Positions 16,458 through 24,841 of a stretch of 64,000 nucleotides of DNA are shown here, piece after piece. The position numbers were made by a program, and so were the translations under genes. Positions within the stretch are counted from its first letter, which is position 1; the number at the start of each line of letters is the position of its first letter. The notes beneath the pieces are model-generated. The model worked only from the letters and a program-made list of their open reading frames with translations, did not search any database and had not been told where the DNA came from. The DNA lies in the NCBI RefSeq assembly GCF_036240795.1, contig NZ_CP108454.1, forward strand, positions 6,818,001-6,882,000. The letters run 5' to 3'. This DNA is from Streptomyces sp. NBC_01268 (GTDB taxonomy: Bacteria; Actinomycetota; Actinomycetes; Streptomycetales; Streptomycetaceae).

Positions 16458-18230
16458 GTGTCCCGTGCCCTGCCCCGCTCCCGAACCCTGCTCGCGACGC
16501 TCACGGCCGGGGCCGCGCTGGCCGCTCCCCTCGCGCTCGCCGCCCCGGCGCAGGGCGCCGGGACCGGCACCTACACGGTCACCCCGCTGAGCTTCACCGT
16601 CGAGGCGGGCGGCCGCCGTTGCACCGTGGACGCCGATCTCTACCGGCCCGACGGCGTCGACGCCGCCCATCGCGCCCCGGCCGTCCTCGCCACCAACGGC
16701 TTCGGCGGGAGCAAGAACGACGGCACCACGGACGCCATCGGCAGGGCCGTCGCCTCCCGCGGCTATGTCGCGCTCGTCTACTCCGGCCTCGGCTTCGGCC
16801 GGACCGGCTGCCTGATCTCCCTGGACGACCCGCGCGTGGACGGCCAGGCCGCCACACGGCTCGTCGACTTCCTGGGCGGCGGCCGGGCCGCCGACGACGG
16901 CACCCGCGCCGACTTCGTCACCCAGGACGGCACGGGCGACCCCCGCGTCGGCATGATCGGCGGCTCCTACGGCGGCGCCGTCCAGCTCGCCACCGCCTCC
17001 GTCGATCCCCGGCTCGACGCGCTCGTCCCGCTCATCACCTGGAACGACCTGGCCTACTCCCTCGCCCCCAACGGCGCCGACCGCGCCACCCCCGGCGTCT
17101 TCAAATGGCAGTGGACCAACGCCTTCTACCTGATGGGCGAGGGCCAGCCGCTGCTCGTGCCCTCGCTCGACCCCAGCCGGATCAACTCCCTGAGCTGCCT
17201 GCACTTCGTCACCGACGCCTGCGACACGGTCCGGCTGCTCAACTCCGGCTCCTACCCGGACGCCGAGACCAGGAAGGTGCTCGACTTCGCCCGCGGCGTC
17301 TCCCCGGTCTCCTACCTCGACCGGGTCAAGGCCCCCACCCTCGTCGTCCAGGGCCAGGCCGACAGCCTGTTCAACCTCAACGAGGCCCGCGCCACCTACG
17401 AGCGACTGGCGGGCCAGGGCGTCGAGACCCGGATGATCTGGCAGTCCTGGGGCCACAGCGGCGGCCAGAAGCCCGGAGAACTCGACCTCGGGCAGGGCGA
17501 TCTGGAGAACAGCTACGTCGGCCGGCGGATCCTCGGCTGGTTCGACCGGCACCTGCGCGGCGACCGGACGGCCGACACCGGCCCCGCCTTCGCCTACTAC
17601 CGCGACTGGGAGAGTGGCTACGGCACCGCCGCCACCGTGCCCGCGCTCAGCCAGAAGCTGTACCTCTCCGGCGACGGGAAGCTGGTCGACGCCCGGTCCA
17701 AGGTGGCCCGCGGCTCCCGCTCGTACGTCAACTGGCCGCTGCCGACCAGCCATTCCGAGTCCTCGATCGCCGGCCTGATCGGACTGCCCGACCCCGCCCC
17801 GTACGACATCGCGGGCACCTACCTCGGCTGGCGCAGCGCCCCGCTGACCGCCCCCGTCGACCTCGTCGGCGCGCCGCGCGCGACGCTCCGGGTCGACTCG
17901 CCGTGGACCGAGCGCGTCCAGGACTCCGGCGACGCCGCCGACAAGCTGGTGCTCTTCGCCAAGCTGTACGACGTCGCCCCGGACGGCACCCGGACCCTGG
18001 TCAACCGGCTGGTCGCCCCGGTCCGCGTGCCGGACGTCACCCGGCCCTTCACCGTCGAACTCCCCGGCATCGTGCACCGCTACGGGACCGGCCACCGGCT
18101 GGAGTTCGTGATCGCGGCGAGCGACACGGCGTACTTCAGCAACCGGGGCGTCAAGCCCGTGACCGTCACCAGCGCCCCCGAGGAGGCGGGGGCGCTGGAG
18201 CTGCCCCTGGTGCGGGGGCGGGTCGAGTAG
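16458..18230 (+). CDS. Secreted CocE/NonD-family (S15-type) hydrolase
   Basis: 590 residues from a GTG preceded by GGAGG. A signal peptide (TLLATLTAGAALAAPLALAAPAQG) leads to an alpha/beta-hydrolase with VYSGLGFGRTG, Ser170 in GGSYGG, and the charge-relay region (VVQGQADSLFNLNEA for the Asp and WGHSGG for the His). The C-terminal 200 residues form the jelly-roll domain typical of X-prolyl dipeptidyl peptidases and CocE (VTRPFTVELPGIVHRYGTGH). It probably acts outside the cell on peptides or esters. It follows the peptidase operon at 151 bp with its own control region, so membership in that pathway is only suggested. Confidence 0.85.
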   Translation: MSRALPRSRTLLATLTAGAALAAPLALAAPAQGAGTGTYTVTPLSFTVEAGGRRCTVDADLYRPDGVDAAHRAPAVLATNGFGGSKNDGTTDAIGRAVASRGYVALVYSGLGFGRTGCLISLDDPRVDGQAATRLVDFLGGGRAADDGTRADFVTQDGTGDPRVGMIGGSYGGAVQLATASVDPRLDALVPLITWNDLAYSLAPNGADRATPGVFKWQWTNAFYLMGEGQPLLVPSLDPSRINSLSCLHFVTDACDTVRLLNSGSYPDAETRKVLDFARGVSPVSYLDRVKAPTLVVQGQADSLFNLNEARATYERLAGQGVETRMIWQSWGHSGGQKPGELDLGQGDLENSYVGRRILGWFDRHLRGDRTADTGPAFAYYRDWESGYGTAATVPALSQKLYLSGDGKLVDARSKVARGSRSYVNWPLPTSHSESSIAGLIGLPDPAPYDIAGTYLGWRSAPLTAPVDLVGAPRATLRVDSPWTERVQDSGDAADKLVLFAKLYDVAPDGTRTLVNRLVAPVRVPDVTRPFTVELPGIVHRYGTGHRLEFVIAASDTAYFSNRGVKPVTVTSAPEEAGALELPLVRGRVE

Positions 18231-18233
18231 CGA

Positions 18234-19355
18234 CTAGCGCGCCGCGAGGGCCGCGTACCCGGGGCGGACCAGCTCGTCGATCAGGCGACGGCGCTCCGGC
18301 AGCGGCAGGAACGCGGCCTCCAGGGCGGCGACCGTGAACTCCTCGAAGACCTCCGGGCCGTAGCCGAAGGTGTTCGCCATGTGCTGGAACTCCTCACTCA
18401 TGGTGGTGCCGGAGACCAGCCGGTTGTCCGTGTTCAGGGTGATCCGGAAGCCCAGCCGGCGCAGCTCGTCGATCGGGTGCGAGGCGTAGTCCTTCGCGGC
18501 GCCGGTCTGCAGGTTGGAGGTCGGGCAGACCTCCAGGGCGATGCCGTTGTCCCGCACGTACGAGGCGAGCCGGCCGAGCGTGCCGTCCTCGGCGATGTCG
18601 TCGGTGATCCGCACGCCGTGGCCGATCCGCTCGGTGCCGCAGACCTGCACGGCCTCGTGGATCGACTCCGCGCCGACGGCCTCGCCCGCGTGGATGGTGA
18701 AGTGGCAGTTCTCGCGCTTCAGGTGCTGGAAGGCGGGGAGGTGGCGGGCCGGCGGGTTGCCGATCTCGCCGCCGGCGATGTCGAAGCCCGCCACGCCCTT
18801 GTCCCGGTGGGCGACCGTGAGCCGGGCGATCTCCAGCGAGCGGTCGGTGTGCCGCATGCCGGTGAGCAGGGTGCGGACGGTGATCCGGCCGCCGCAGCGG
18901 CGCTCGCCCTCGCGGAAGCCCTCGTTCACGGCCTCGACCACCTCGTCGAGGGTCAGCCCGCCCTCCAGGTGCTGCTCGGGGGCGTACCGGATCTCGGCGT
19001 AGACGACCCCGTCCGCGGCCAGGTCCTCGGCGCACTCGGCCGCGATCCGCTCCAGGGCCTCGCGGGTCTGCATCACCGCGCAGGTGTGGGCGAAGGTCTC
19101 CAGGTACCGCTCCAGCGAACCGGAGTCGGCGGCGTCCCGGAACCACACGGCGAGCTCCGCCGGGTCCTCGGTGGGCAGCGCGGTGTAGCCGCAGGCGCGG
19201 GCCAGTTCGATGATCGTGGCCGGGCGCAGTCCGCCGTCGAGGTGGTCGTGCAGGACGGCCTTCGGGGCCTCGCGGATCCAGTCGGCGACGGTGGGGGCGG
19301 ACGCCAGGGAGACCGGGGCGGAGGCGGGGGCGGCAGGGTTGTCAGACAAGTGCAT
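18234..19355 (-). CDS. add: Adenosine deaminase
   Basis: 373 residues, standard for bacterial adenosine deaminase. The zinc site begins with [11 protein letters not shown], catalytic HAGEAVG and the ERIGHGVRI histidine are present, and [15 protein letters not shown] holds the last metal Asp. It deaminates adenosine and deoxyadenosine to inosine for purine salvage in the cytosol. Codons 3-6 include a TTGTCTGACAA palindrome that also occurs upstream of the neighbouring GntR gene, so the regulator probably represses this gene from inside its coding start. It ends three bases from the convergent CocE-type gene. Confidence 0.93.
   Translation of the reverse strand: MHLSDNPAAPASAPVSLASAPTVADWIREAPKAVLHDHLDGGLRPATIIELARACGYTALPTEDPAELAVWFRDAADSGSLERYLETFAHTCAVMQTREALERIAAECAEDLAADGVVYAEIRYAPEQHLEGGLTLDEVVEAVNEGFREGERRCGGRITVRTLLTGMRHTDRSLEIARLTVAHRDKGVAGFDIAGGEIGNPPARHLPAFQHLKRENCHFTIHAGEAVGAESIHEAVQVCGTERIGHGVRITDDIAEDGTLGRLASYVRDNGIALEVCPTSNLQTGAAKDYASHPIDELRRLGFRITLNTDNRLVSGTTMSEEFQHMANTFGYGPEVFEEFTVAALEAAFLPLPERRRLIDELVRPGYAALAAR
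19339..19349. promoter_or_regulatory. GntR-type operator inside the start of add
   Basis: TTGTCAGACAA is an 11-bp palindrome with one central base. On the minus strand it reads ACTTGTCTGACAAC and matches 20234-20244 over 14 positions (ACTTGTCWGACAAC). T-GTC-GAC-A is the usual form of GntR-family sites. Confidence 0.65.
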
Positions 19356-19411
19356 GGCCGGGAAGTGTACGCCACCGCGGCCGGGCCGGGATGTGACGCC
19401 GGCGACACCGG

Positions 19412-20161
19412 TCAGTTCGACTGCAGGACCGGCAGTGCCGGGGCTCCGGTCGGCAGCATGTGCTTGGCCGCCAGGACCGGGGTCTCCCCGACCCGTACGA
19501 CCTGGGTGACCAGCACGGCGGGGGTGTCCGCGGAGCGCCCGAGCTGCTCGCCCCTGCGGCGCCCGAGCAGGGTCGCCGTCACGGCGCTGTGCCCCGCGAG
19601 CTGCACCCCGCGCGAGGCCCCGGCGAGGACGGCCAGCATCGAGGTGCGCTCCGGCGAGGGCGCCGCGCGCAGGGCCGCGGCGAAGGCCGGGTGGGTCCGC
19701 TCCAGGACCTCGTCGGCCGCCGCCCACTCGTGGCTCAGCGCGGCCGGGCCCGCCTCGCCGGTGAGCACGGACTCCCAGAACCGCAGCTCGGCCCCGGCCG
19801 GGGCGAGCAGGTGCTGGGTGGTGAAGTCGGTGGGCTCCTCCGTGGAGCGCAGCAGGCCCCGCACCCGCAGCGGGCCGGCCCCGCCGAGCAGTTCCTCCAG
19901 TGGCTGGAGGTGTTCGAAGCCGCGCCGGGGCGGGTGCGCGTTGACCGTCCGGCCGACGCCGCGCCGCACGGTGAGCAGCCCGTCCTCCTGGAGCAGCAGC
20001 AGCGCCTCGCGCAGGGCGGGCCGGCTGACCCCGAGCTCGCCCGCCAGCTTGGGTTCGGAGGGGAGCGTCGAGCCCGGCGGGTAGGTGCCCTCGTGGATGG
20101 CGTCCGCGATCCGCTCGTAGAGCGCGACGACCGGTCGCCGCTGCTGTCCGCCGGCTGCCAC
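19412..20161 (-). CDS. GntR-family regulator (HutC/UTRA type)
   Basis: 249 residues. The N-terminal winged helix is textbook GntR ([20 protein letters not shown], then [13 protein letters not shown] and [14 protein letters not shown]). The C-terminal part, with [12 protein letters not shown] and PAALSHEW, resembles the UTRA ligand-binding domain of the HutC subfamily. The GTG at 20161 is chosen over a longer ATG start because GAGGAGG lies just before it. A TTGTCTGACAA palindrome is 73 bases upstream and a second lies in add, 56 bp beyond this gene's end, so it probably regulates itself and add. The ligand may be a nucleoside or related metabolite. Confidence 0.85.
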   Translation of the reverse strand: MAAGGQQRRPVVALYERIADAIHEGTYPPGSTLPSEPKLAGELGVSRPALREALLLLQEDGLLTVRRGVGRTVNAHPPRRGFEHLQPLEELLGGAGPLRVRGLLRSTEEPTDFTTQHLLAPAGAELRFWESVLTGEAGPAALSHEWAAADEVLERTHPAFAAALRAAPSPERTSMLAVLAGASRGVQLAGHSAVTATLLGRRRGEQLGRSADTPAVLVTQVVRVGETPVLAAKHMLPTGAPALPVLQSN

Positions 20162-20233
20162 GGATCCTCCTCGTGCTCGTGCTCGTGCCCGCCCGTCCTT
20201 CTGCACCTGCGTTCCTACCGTAGCCGCCCGACG

Positions 20234-20244
20234 TTGTCTGACAA
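20234..20244. promoter_or_regulatory. GntR-type operator upstream of the GntR gene
   Basis: TTGTCTGACAA, same 11-bp palindrome as in add, 73 bases before the GTG of the regulator. Autoregulation is the simplest reading. Confidence 0.65.
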
Positions 20245-20330
20245 GTCACTCGGACGGGCGTGTTCACCGCCTCCCCAAGGTGCGAATCGGCCCATCCTGG
20301 TGGGACGGACGACGGAGGAGAGGGCCGGCG

Positions 20331-20429
20331 ATGAGTTCCAGGGAGACGTCGAGCACGGAAAGGGCGGCCCGCTCCACGCTCCTCGGCGCGGTCTGCGGTT
20401 CCTACGCGGCGGCCCGGAGGCGCAAGTGA
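20331..20429 (+). CDS. Very small protein (32 residues), coupled to the next gene
   Basis: The reading frame [15 protein letters not shown]... ends RRRK, has a purine-rich GGAGGAGAGGG about 10 bases before the ATG, and its TGA overlaps the GTG of the following secreted protein as GTGA. It has no recognisable domain. It may be a real peptide or a leader frame that couples translation of the downstream gene. Confidence 0.4.
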   Translation: MSSRETSSTERAARSTLLGAVCGSYAAARRRK

Positions 20430-20797
20430 GGCGCGCGGCGATCGTCGGCGCGGGGGCCGTGCTCGCCCTCGCCGCGATGGCCGTCAGCTCGGCCGAGGCG
20501 GCCGAGGCGGCCGAGGCGGAGGGAGCGGCGGACGCGGCCGGTGCGGACGGGTCGCCGATGCCGGACTTCCTGGGCAAGGGGCTGTGGCGGGTGTTCACCT
20601 CGCTCGACCCGCGCACCCGGCTCGACGTCCACGACGTGGGCGGCGGCGACCGGCGGGTGCTGTGGCCGCCGAACTGGCGCGTCTGCACGCAGCACCCCGC
20701 GCCCGGTGGCCGACGGCGCGCGCGGGGGCGGGTGGTGGTGGGCGTGGTGAAGAAGGGCGAGGTCTGCCCGGCCCGGGTGACGGCCGCCCGGCGCTGA
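20426..20797 (+). CDS. Small secreted protein with a PASTA-like C-terminal domain
   Basis: 123 residues. A signal-like segment ([22 protein letters not shown]) is followed by an Ala/Glu spacer and a short domain containing [26 protein letters not shown], and a final [13 protein letters not shown]. The order of Trp, a Cys-containing Q-x-P-x-x-G turn, and a closing VVKxGExCP strand recalls PASTA-like modules in small exported actinobacterial proteins. The two Cys may form a disulfide. GTG start overlaps the preceding 32-residue frame. Function unknown. Confidence 0.6.
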   Translation: MRRAAIVGAGAVLALAAMAVSSAEAAEAAEAEGAADAAGADGSPMPDFLGKGLWRVFTSLDPRTRLDVHDVGGGDRRVLWPPNWRVCTQHPAPGGRRRARGRVVVGVVKKGEVCPARVTAARR

Positions 20798-20831
20798 CCG
20801 GCCCCGCGCCGGGTGCCGTGCGCCCGGGCCC

Positions 20832-20896
20832 GGCTCGGCACGCCCGGCCCTGGCCGACGCCCCGGCCCGACTCGGCACGTCCGGCCCCGGCCGACG
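20832..20896. repeat. Imperfect 28-bp direct repeat in an intergenic region
   Basis: The copies at 20832-20859 and 20869-20896 agree at 25 of 28 positions (core CTCGGCACG, then GGCCGACG). It lies between the secreted-protein gene and the convergent DUF6204-type gene. No function is evident. Confidence 0.6.
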
Positions 20897-20897
20897 T

Positions 20898-21230
20898 TCA
20901 GCGCTTGTAGTTGATCTTCATCGTGTCCATGTCGGTGACCTTGGACTTCAGACCGCGGAAGCCGTGGCCGAGTTCCTTCAGGGCGCTCTCCACCCGGTCC
21001 TCGGCGATCGCCCCCGCCATCTCGTCGCCGTCCGCCGCCTCGGAGACGACGACGAGGCGGTACGAGAAGTGCTTCAGGTTCCGGTCGTAGGCGAGCGAGC
21101 CCTCCTCGGTGAACTGCATCGCCGACATGCCGTGCTCCTCGACCTCGGCGAGCAGCCGCTCGCGGCTCGCGTCGGTCAGCCCGTCGAACGTCCCGCGCAC
21201 GATCACCCGGTAGGTGTGCTGCGTGCCCAT
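20898..21230 (-). CDS. Small conserved protein, probably DUF6204
   Basis: 110 residues with an N-terminal HTYRVIVRGTFDGL strand, a helix (SRERLLAEVEEHGMSAMQF), and a C-terminal GFRGLKSKVTDMDTMK. The ferredoxin-like alternation of strands and helices and the size fit the DUF6204 group found in Streptomyces, from memory. No catalytic residues or export signal are apparent. It is divergent from the DUF5107 gene with a 140-bp gap. Confidence 0.6.
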   Translation of the reverse strand: MGTQHTYRVIVRGTFDGLTDASRERLLAEVEEHGMSAMQFTEEGSLAYDRNLKHFSYRLVVVSEAADGDEMAGAIAEDRVESALKELGHGFRGLKSKVTDMDTMKINYKR

Positions 21231-21370
21231 GCCCTGCCTCCTCGGTGAAACAACCGCAAAACAACCACCCTACGGCGACGGGTGTACGCCGCAACGGAAT
21301 TTCCGGGCGCCCGGGCGGGGTGTTGTCCACCCTCTGGCCAGCGGTGGTTCCGGCGTGTTCCATGGGCGTC

Positions 21371-23311
21371 ATGACGACCGTACGACGTGCCGTACTCACC
21401 CTGCCCGCGGCGCCGTTGGGCCCGGACAACCCCCTCCCGGCCCTGCGTCTCCTCGACGGGTTCGCCGCCCCCGCGGTCGACGACCGGGCCTTGCTCCCGC
21501 GCGACATGGCCCGCCAGCTCGGGCACGCCCCGCTGCGCACCCTGCTGCCCGTCCCCGTCCGGGACGGCTACGGGCGCGAGCGGACGCCCCTGGACCTCGA
21601 CGCGATCGTGCTGGAGAACGAGCGGCTGCGGGTCACCGTGCTGCCCGGTCTCGGTGGGCGGGTCCACTCCCTGTTCGACAAGGCGGGCGGCCGTGAACTG
21701 CTCTACCGCAACCCGGTGTTCCAGCCGGCGGCCTTCGCCCTGAACGGGGCCTGGTTCTCCGGCGGCATCGAGTGGAACATCGGCGCCCGCGGCCACACCA
21801 CCCTCTCCTGCGCCCCGCTGCACGCGGCGATCGTCCCCGCGCCCGACGGCGGCGAGATGCTCCGGCTGTGGGAGTGGGAGCCGCTGCGCGACCTGCCGTT
21901 CCAGGTCGATCTGTGGCTGCCCGCCGAGGCCGGGCACCTGCGCGTCGGGATCCGGATCCGCAACCCGCACGAGCGGGCCGTCCCCACGTACTGGTGGTCC
22001 AACACGGCCGTCCCCGAGGACCGCCGGATCCTCGCCCCCGCCGACCGGGCCTGGCAGTACGGCTACGAGCGCGCCCTGCGCCGGGTGCCGGTGCCCCTCG
22101 CCCCGGACGGCGCCGACCACACGTACCCCCTCCGGAGCACCCACGCCGCCGACTACTTCTACGAACTGCCGGACGGACGCCGCCGCTGGATCGCCGCGCT
22201 CGACGCGAGCGGCACGGGACTCGTGCAGACCTCCACGGACACGCTGCGCGGCCGCAAGCTGTTCCTCTGGGGCTCGGGCCGCGGCGGCCGCCGCTGGCAG
22301 GAGTGGCTGACCGAACCCGGCACTCCCGGGTACGCGGAGATCCAGGCCGGGCTCGCCCGCACCCAGCTGGAGCACCCCACCCTGGAACCGGAGACGGAGA
22401 TCTCCTGGATGGAGGTGTACGGCCCGCTCTCCGCCGACGCGACGGCCGTCCACGGCGCGGACTGGGCCGCGGCCACCGGGAGCGTCGAGGAGGAGCTCGG
22501 CCGGGTGCTGCCCCGGGACGAGGTCGAGGCCGCGTACGCGCGGTGGCGGGAGCGGGGCGCCGACGCCGAGCCCGGTGCGCGGCTCGCCACCGGCTCGGGG
22601 TGGGGCGCGCTCGAAGTCCTGCGCGGGGGCTACGCGCTGCCCGGCACGCCGTTCACCGAGGAGCACCTCGGCGACGAGCAGCGGCCCTGGGTGCATCTGC
22701 TGCGCACGGGTGCCCTGCCCGCGCCCGAGGCGGCGCCCGCCGGGCGCACGCCGGTGTCGGGGGCCTGGCGGGACATGCTGGAGACCGCGCCGGCCGATCC
22801 GGCCACCGAGTACCACCTCGGCGTCGCCCAGTGGGCCGCGGGTGACCTCGCCCAGGCGGTGCGCAGCTGGGAACGCGGCCTGAAGAACGCCTCCGTGCGC
22901 TGGCCGCTCCTGTACTGCCTGGCCGTCGCCGACCGGGAGTGCGGCCACCCGCGCCGGGCCGCCGAGCGCCACGAGGAGGCCTTCGAGGAGCAGTACGGGG
23001 GCGATCCGCTGGTCACGGCGGCGCTCGGGCGCGAGACGGTGGCCGTGCTCCTGGAGAACGGCGGCACCGCGCGGGCCCGCGCCGTCCTGGAGCGGCTGCC
23101 CGCCGAGGTGCGGGAGCGGGGCGCCTTCCGGTTCCTGGAGGCGCGGCTGCTGCTCGCCGAGGGCCGCGCGGACGAGGCCCGTGCCGTGTTCGACGCGGGC
23201 TTCGAGGTGGCCGACCTGCGGGAGGGGGCGGAGATCCTGGGCGAGGTGTGGGCGCGGATCACGGACGAACCGCTCCCGGACGCCTACGAGTTCAGGATGC
23301 GCCCCCGCTGA
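21371..23311 (+). CDS. DUF5107-type protein with C-terminal TPR repeats
   Basis: 646 residues. The N-terminal two thirds resemble DUF5107, a galactose-mutarotase-like beta-sandwich: AIVLENERLRVTVLPGLGGR, GGIEWNIGARGHT and YWWSNTAVPEDRR are characteristic. The C-terminal part has TPR helices (TEYHLGVAQWAAGDLAQAVR, then a pair starting WPLLYCLAVADRECG). Related proteins bind or process carbohydrates in the cytosol; the substrate is unknown. ATG at 21371 is chosen to give MTTVRR; an in-frame ATG at 21362 is equally possible, and neither has a clear ribosome site. Confidence 0.75.
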   Translation: MTTVRRAVLTLPAAPLGPDNPLPALRLLDGFAAPAVDDRALLPRDMARQLGHAPLRTLLPVPVRDGYGRERTPLDLDAIVLENERLRVTVLPGLGGRVHSLFDKAGGRELLYRNPVFQPAAFALNGAWFSGGIEWNIGARGHTTLSCAPLHAAIVPAPDGGEMLRLWEWEPLRDLPFQVDLWLPAEAGHLRVGIRIRNPHERAVPTYWWSNTAVPEDRRILAPADRAWQYGYERALRRVPVPLAPDGADHTYPLRSTHAADYFYELPDGRRRWIAALDASGTGLVQTSTDTLRGRKLFLWGSGRGGRRWQEWLTEPGTPGYAEIQAGLARTQLEHPTLEPETEISWMEVYGPLSADATAVHGADWAAATGSVEEELGRVLPRDEVEAAYARWRERGADAEPGARLATGSGWGALEVLRGGYALPGTPFTEEHLGDEQRPWVHLLRTGALPAPEAAPAGRTPVSGAWRDMLETAPADPATEYHLGVAQWAAGDLAQAVRSWERGLKNASVRWPLLYCLAVADRECGHPRRAAERHEEAFEEQYGGDPLVTAALGRETVAVLLENGGTARARAVLERLPAEVRERGAFRFLEARLLLAEGRADEARAVFDAGFEVADLREGAEILGEVWARITDEPLPDAYEFRMRPR

Positions 23312-23336
23312 GACGGGGCCGGGGCGGGGGTGGTCG

Positions 23337-24170
23337 TCAGACGCGGCACAGGATCTCGCCGTGCGGCACCATGAACCAGGCGTCCTCCCGGGCGCCCCAG
23401 GCGCGCCACGCCCCGGCGATCCCGTCCAGCTCCTCCCGCGTCGCGTGGCCGCCGTCGACGGTCAGCCGCGCGTACGAGGACTGCGTGGTGCGGTCCGCCC
23501 ACAGGCCGCTCCACCAGGCCCGCTCGTCGGGCTGGGCGAAGCACCAGGTGGCGGCGGTGGTGGCGATCTCGGTGAAGCCCGCCTCGCGGGCCCAGGAGAA
23601 CAGCCGCCGCCCCGCGTCGGGCTCACCCCCGTTGGCGCGGGCCACCTGCCGGTACAGGTCGGACCAGCGGTCCAGGCCGGGGTGCTCGGGGAACCAGGTG
23701 AACGCCCCGTAGTCGCTGTCCCGGGCGGCGACCAGGCCGCCCGGCCGGCACACCCGCCGCATCTCCCGCAGCGCCTGGACCGGGTCGCCGACGTGCTGCA
23801 GCACCTGGTGGGCGTGGACGATGTCGAAGGAGTCGTCGGGGAAGTCCAGTGCGTGGACGTCGGCGACCGCGAACTCCACGTTGTCGACCCCTCGTTCGGC
23901 CGCCTCCGCGCGCGCCTTCGCCAGGACGTCCTCGGCGGCGTCCACCGCGGTGACCCGGCCCGGCGCGACCCGCGCGGCCAGGTCGGCGGTGATGGTGCCC
24001 GGGCCGCACCCGACGTCCAGGACCTCCAGCCCGGCCCGCAGCTCGGGGATCAGGTAGGCGGCGGAGTTCTCCACGGTGCGCCAGGTGTGCGACCGCAGCA
24101 CCGACTCGTGGTGTCCGTGGGTGTAGACGGCGGTCTCGTGCGGCGCGCTCCGCTCGTCGGCGTGCGTCAT
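23337..24170 (-). CDS. Class I SAM-dependent methyltransferase (UbiE/COQ5-like)
   Basis: 277 residues. Motif I LEVLDVGCGPGTI, motif II VTAVDAAEDVL, FAVADVHALDF for adenine binding and RRVCRPGGLVAARD after motif III define the Rossmann methyltransferase fold. The C-terminal third, with GRRLFSWAREAGF and TWCFAQPDERAWW, resembles the UbiE-like group common in actinobacteria. Substrate unknown. GAGGGAG precedes the ATG. A TCACT-N5-AGTGA inverted repeat lies 51 bases upstream. It may be co-transcribed with the acetyltransferase upstream (91-bp gap). Confidence 0.85.
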   Translation of the reverse strand: MTHADERSAPHETAVYTHGHHESVLRSHTWRTVENSAAYLIPELRAGLEVLDVGCGPGTITADLAARVAPGRVTAVDAAEDVLAKARAEAAERGVDNVEFAVADVHALDFPDDSFDIVHAHQVLQHVGDPVQALREMRRVCRPGGLVAARDSDYGAFTWFPEHPGLDRWSDLYRQVARANGGEPDAGRRLFSWAREAGFTEIATTAATWCFAQPDERAWWSGLWADRTTQSSYARLTVDGGHATREELDGIAGAWRAWGAREDAWFMVPHGEILCRV

Positions 24171-24220
24171 GGCCGGACTCCCTCGTGCTCGTGTGAGTGG
24201 GTACGGCAACGGTACGCCGA

Positions 24221-24235
24221 TCACTCGTATAGTGA
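24221..24235. promoter_or_regulatory. Inverted repeat upstream of the methyltransferase gene
   Basis: TCACT-CGTAT-AGTGA, with perfect five-base arms, in the 91-bp gap between two minus-strand genes. It is AT-rich for this genome and may overlap a -10 element. No cognate regulator is identified. Confidence 0.4.
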
Positions 24236-24261
24236 GACCCCGTTCTCGCCATGTGGACGAT

Positions 24262-24780
24262 TCAGCTCAACAGATCTGTCCGGTAACGGAGTTCGGTGAG
24301 TAGGCGACCGCCGGTTTCCTCCGTCACGGACGTACCGTCCGGACGCCAACCGGCCGCCTCGTAGAAGGCCCGGGCCCGGGGGTTCCCCTCCAGCACCCAG
24401 AGCCCCGCCTCGCGGAACCCGGCCGCCGTCATCGCGTCGACCGTCGCGGTCAGCAGGGCGCGCCCCACGCCCCGGCCCCAGGCCTCCGGCACGGCGTACA
24501 GGGCCGACAGCTCGGCCGTCACCCCCGCGTCCGGCTCCCCGTCGGACCACGGACGGAAGCACGAGAACGCCACCGCCCCGCCGCCCTCCTCCTCGGCCAC
24601 CAGCACGGTCGGCGCGCCGGGCGCCGACAGCCTGTCCCGCCACACCTCCGTCCGCTCCCCGACGTCGAGGGAGTCGAGGTACGCGTCGGGCACCAGGCCG
24701 CGGTAGGCGGCGCGCCAGGAGCGGACGTGCACGGCGGCGACGCCCGCGGCGTCGGAGGGTCCTGCTGTACGGATGCGCAT
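24262..24780 (-). CDS. GNAT-family N-acetyltransferase
   Basis: 172 residues, complete GNAT domain. MRIRTAGPSDAAGVAAVH opens the fold, LYAVPEAWGRGVGRALL is the acetyl-CoA pyrophosphate-binding loop (R/Q-x-x-G-x-G/A), and LWVLEGNPRARAFYEAAGW is the final conserved block. The acceptor amine cannot be inferred. It lies upstream of the methyltransferase on the same strand and just after the LuxR-type regulator's stop. Confidence 0.88.
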   Translation of the reverse strand: MRIRTAGPSDAAGVAAVHVRSWRAAYRGLVPDAYLDSLDVGERTEVWRDRLSAPGAPTVLVAEEEGGGAVAFSCFRPWSDGEPDAGVTAELSALYAVPEAWGRGVGRALLTATVDAMTAAGFREAGLWVLEGNPRARAFYEAAGWRPDGTSVTEETGGRLLTELRYRTDLLS

Positions 24781-24841
24781 GGGCGCATTCTGGGGACCCG
24801 GCCAGGCGGTCGGCCAGTCGGTTTCCGCCGACGGCGCGCCC

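Noticed and set aside
16458..18230. Extending the CocE-type gene to the ATG at 16377
   Set aside because: The longer N-terminus would precede the signal peptide, whereas GGAGG lies directly before the GTG at 16458.
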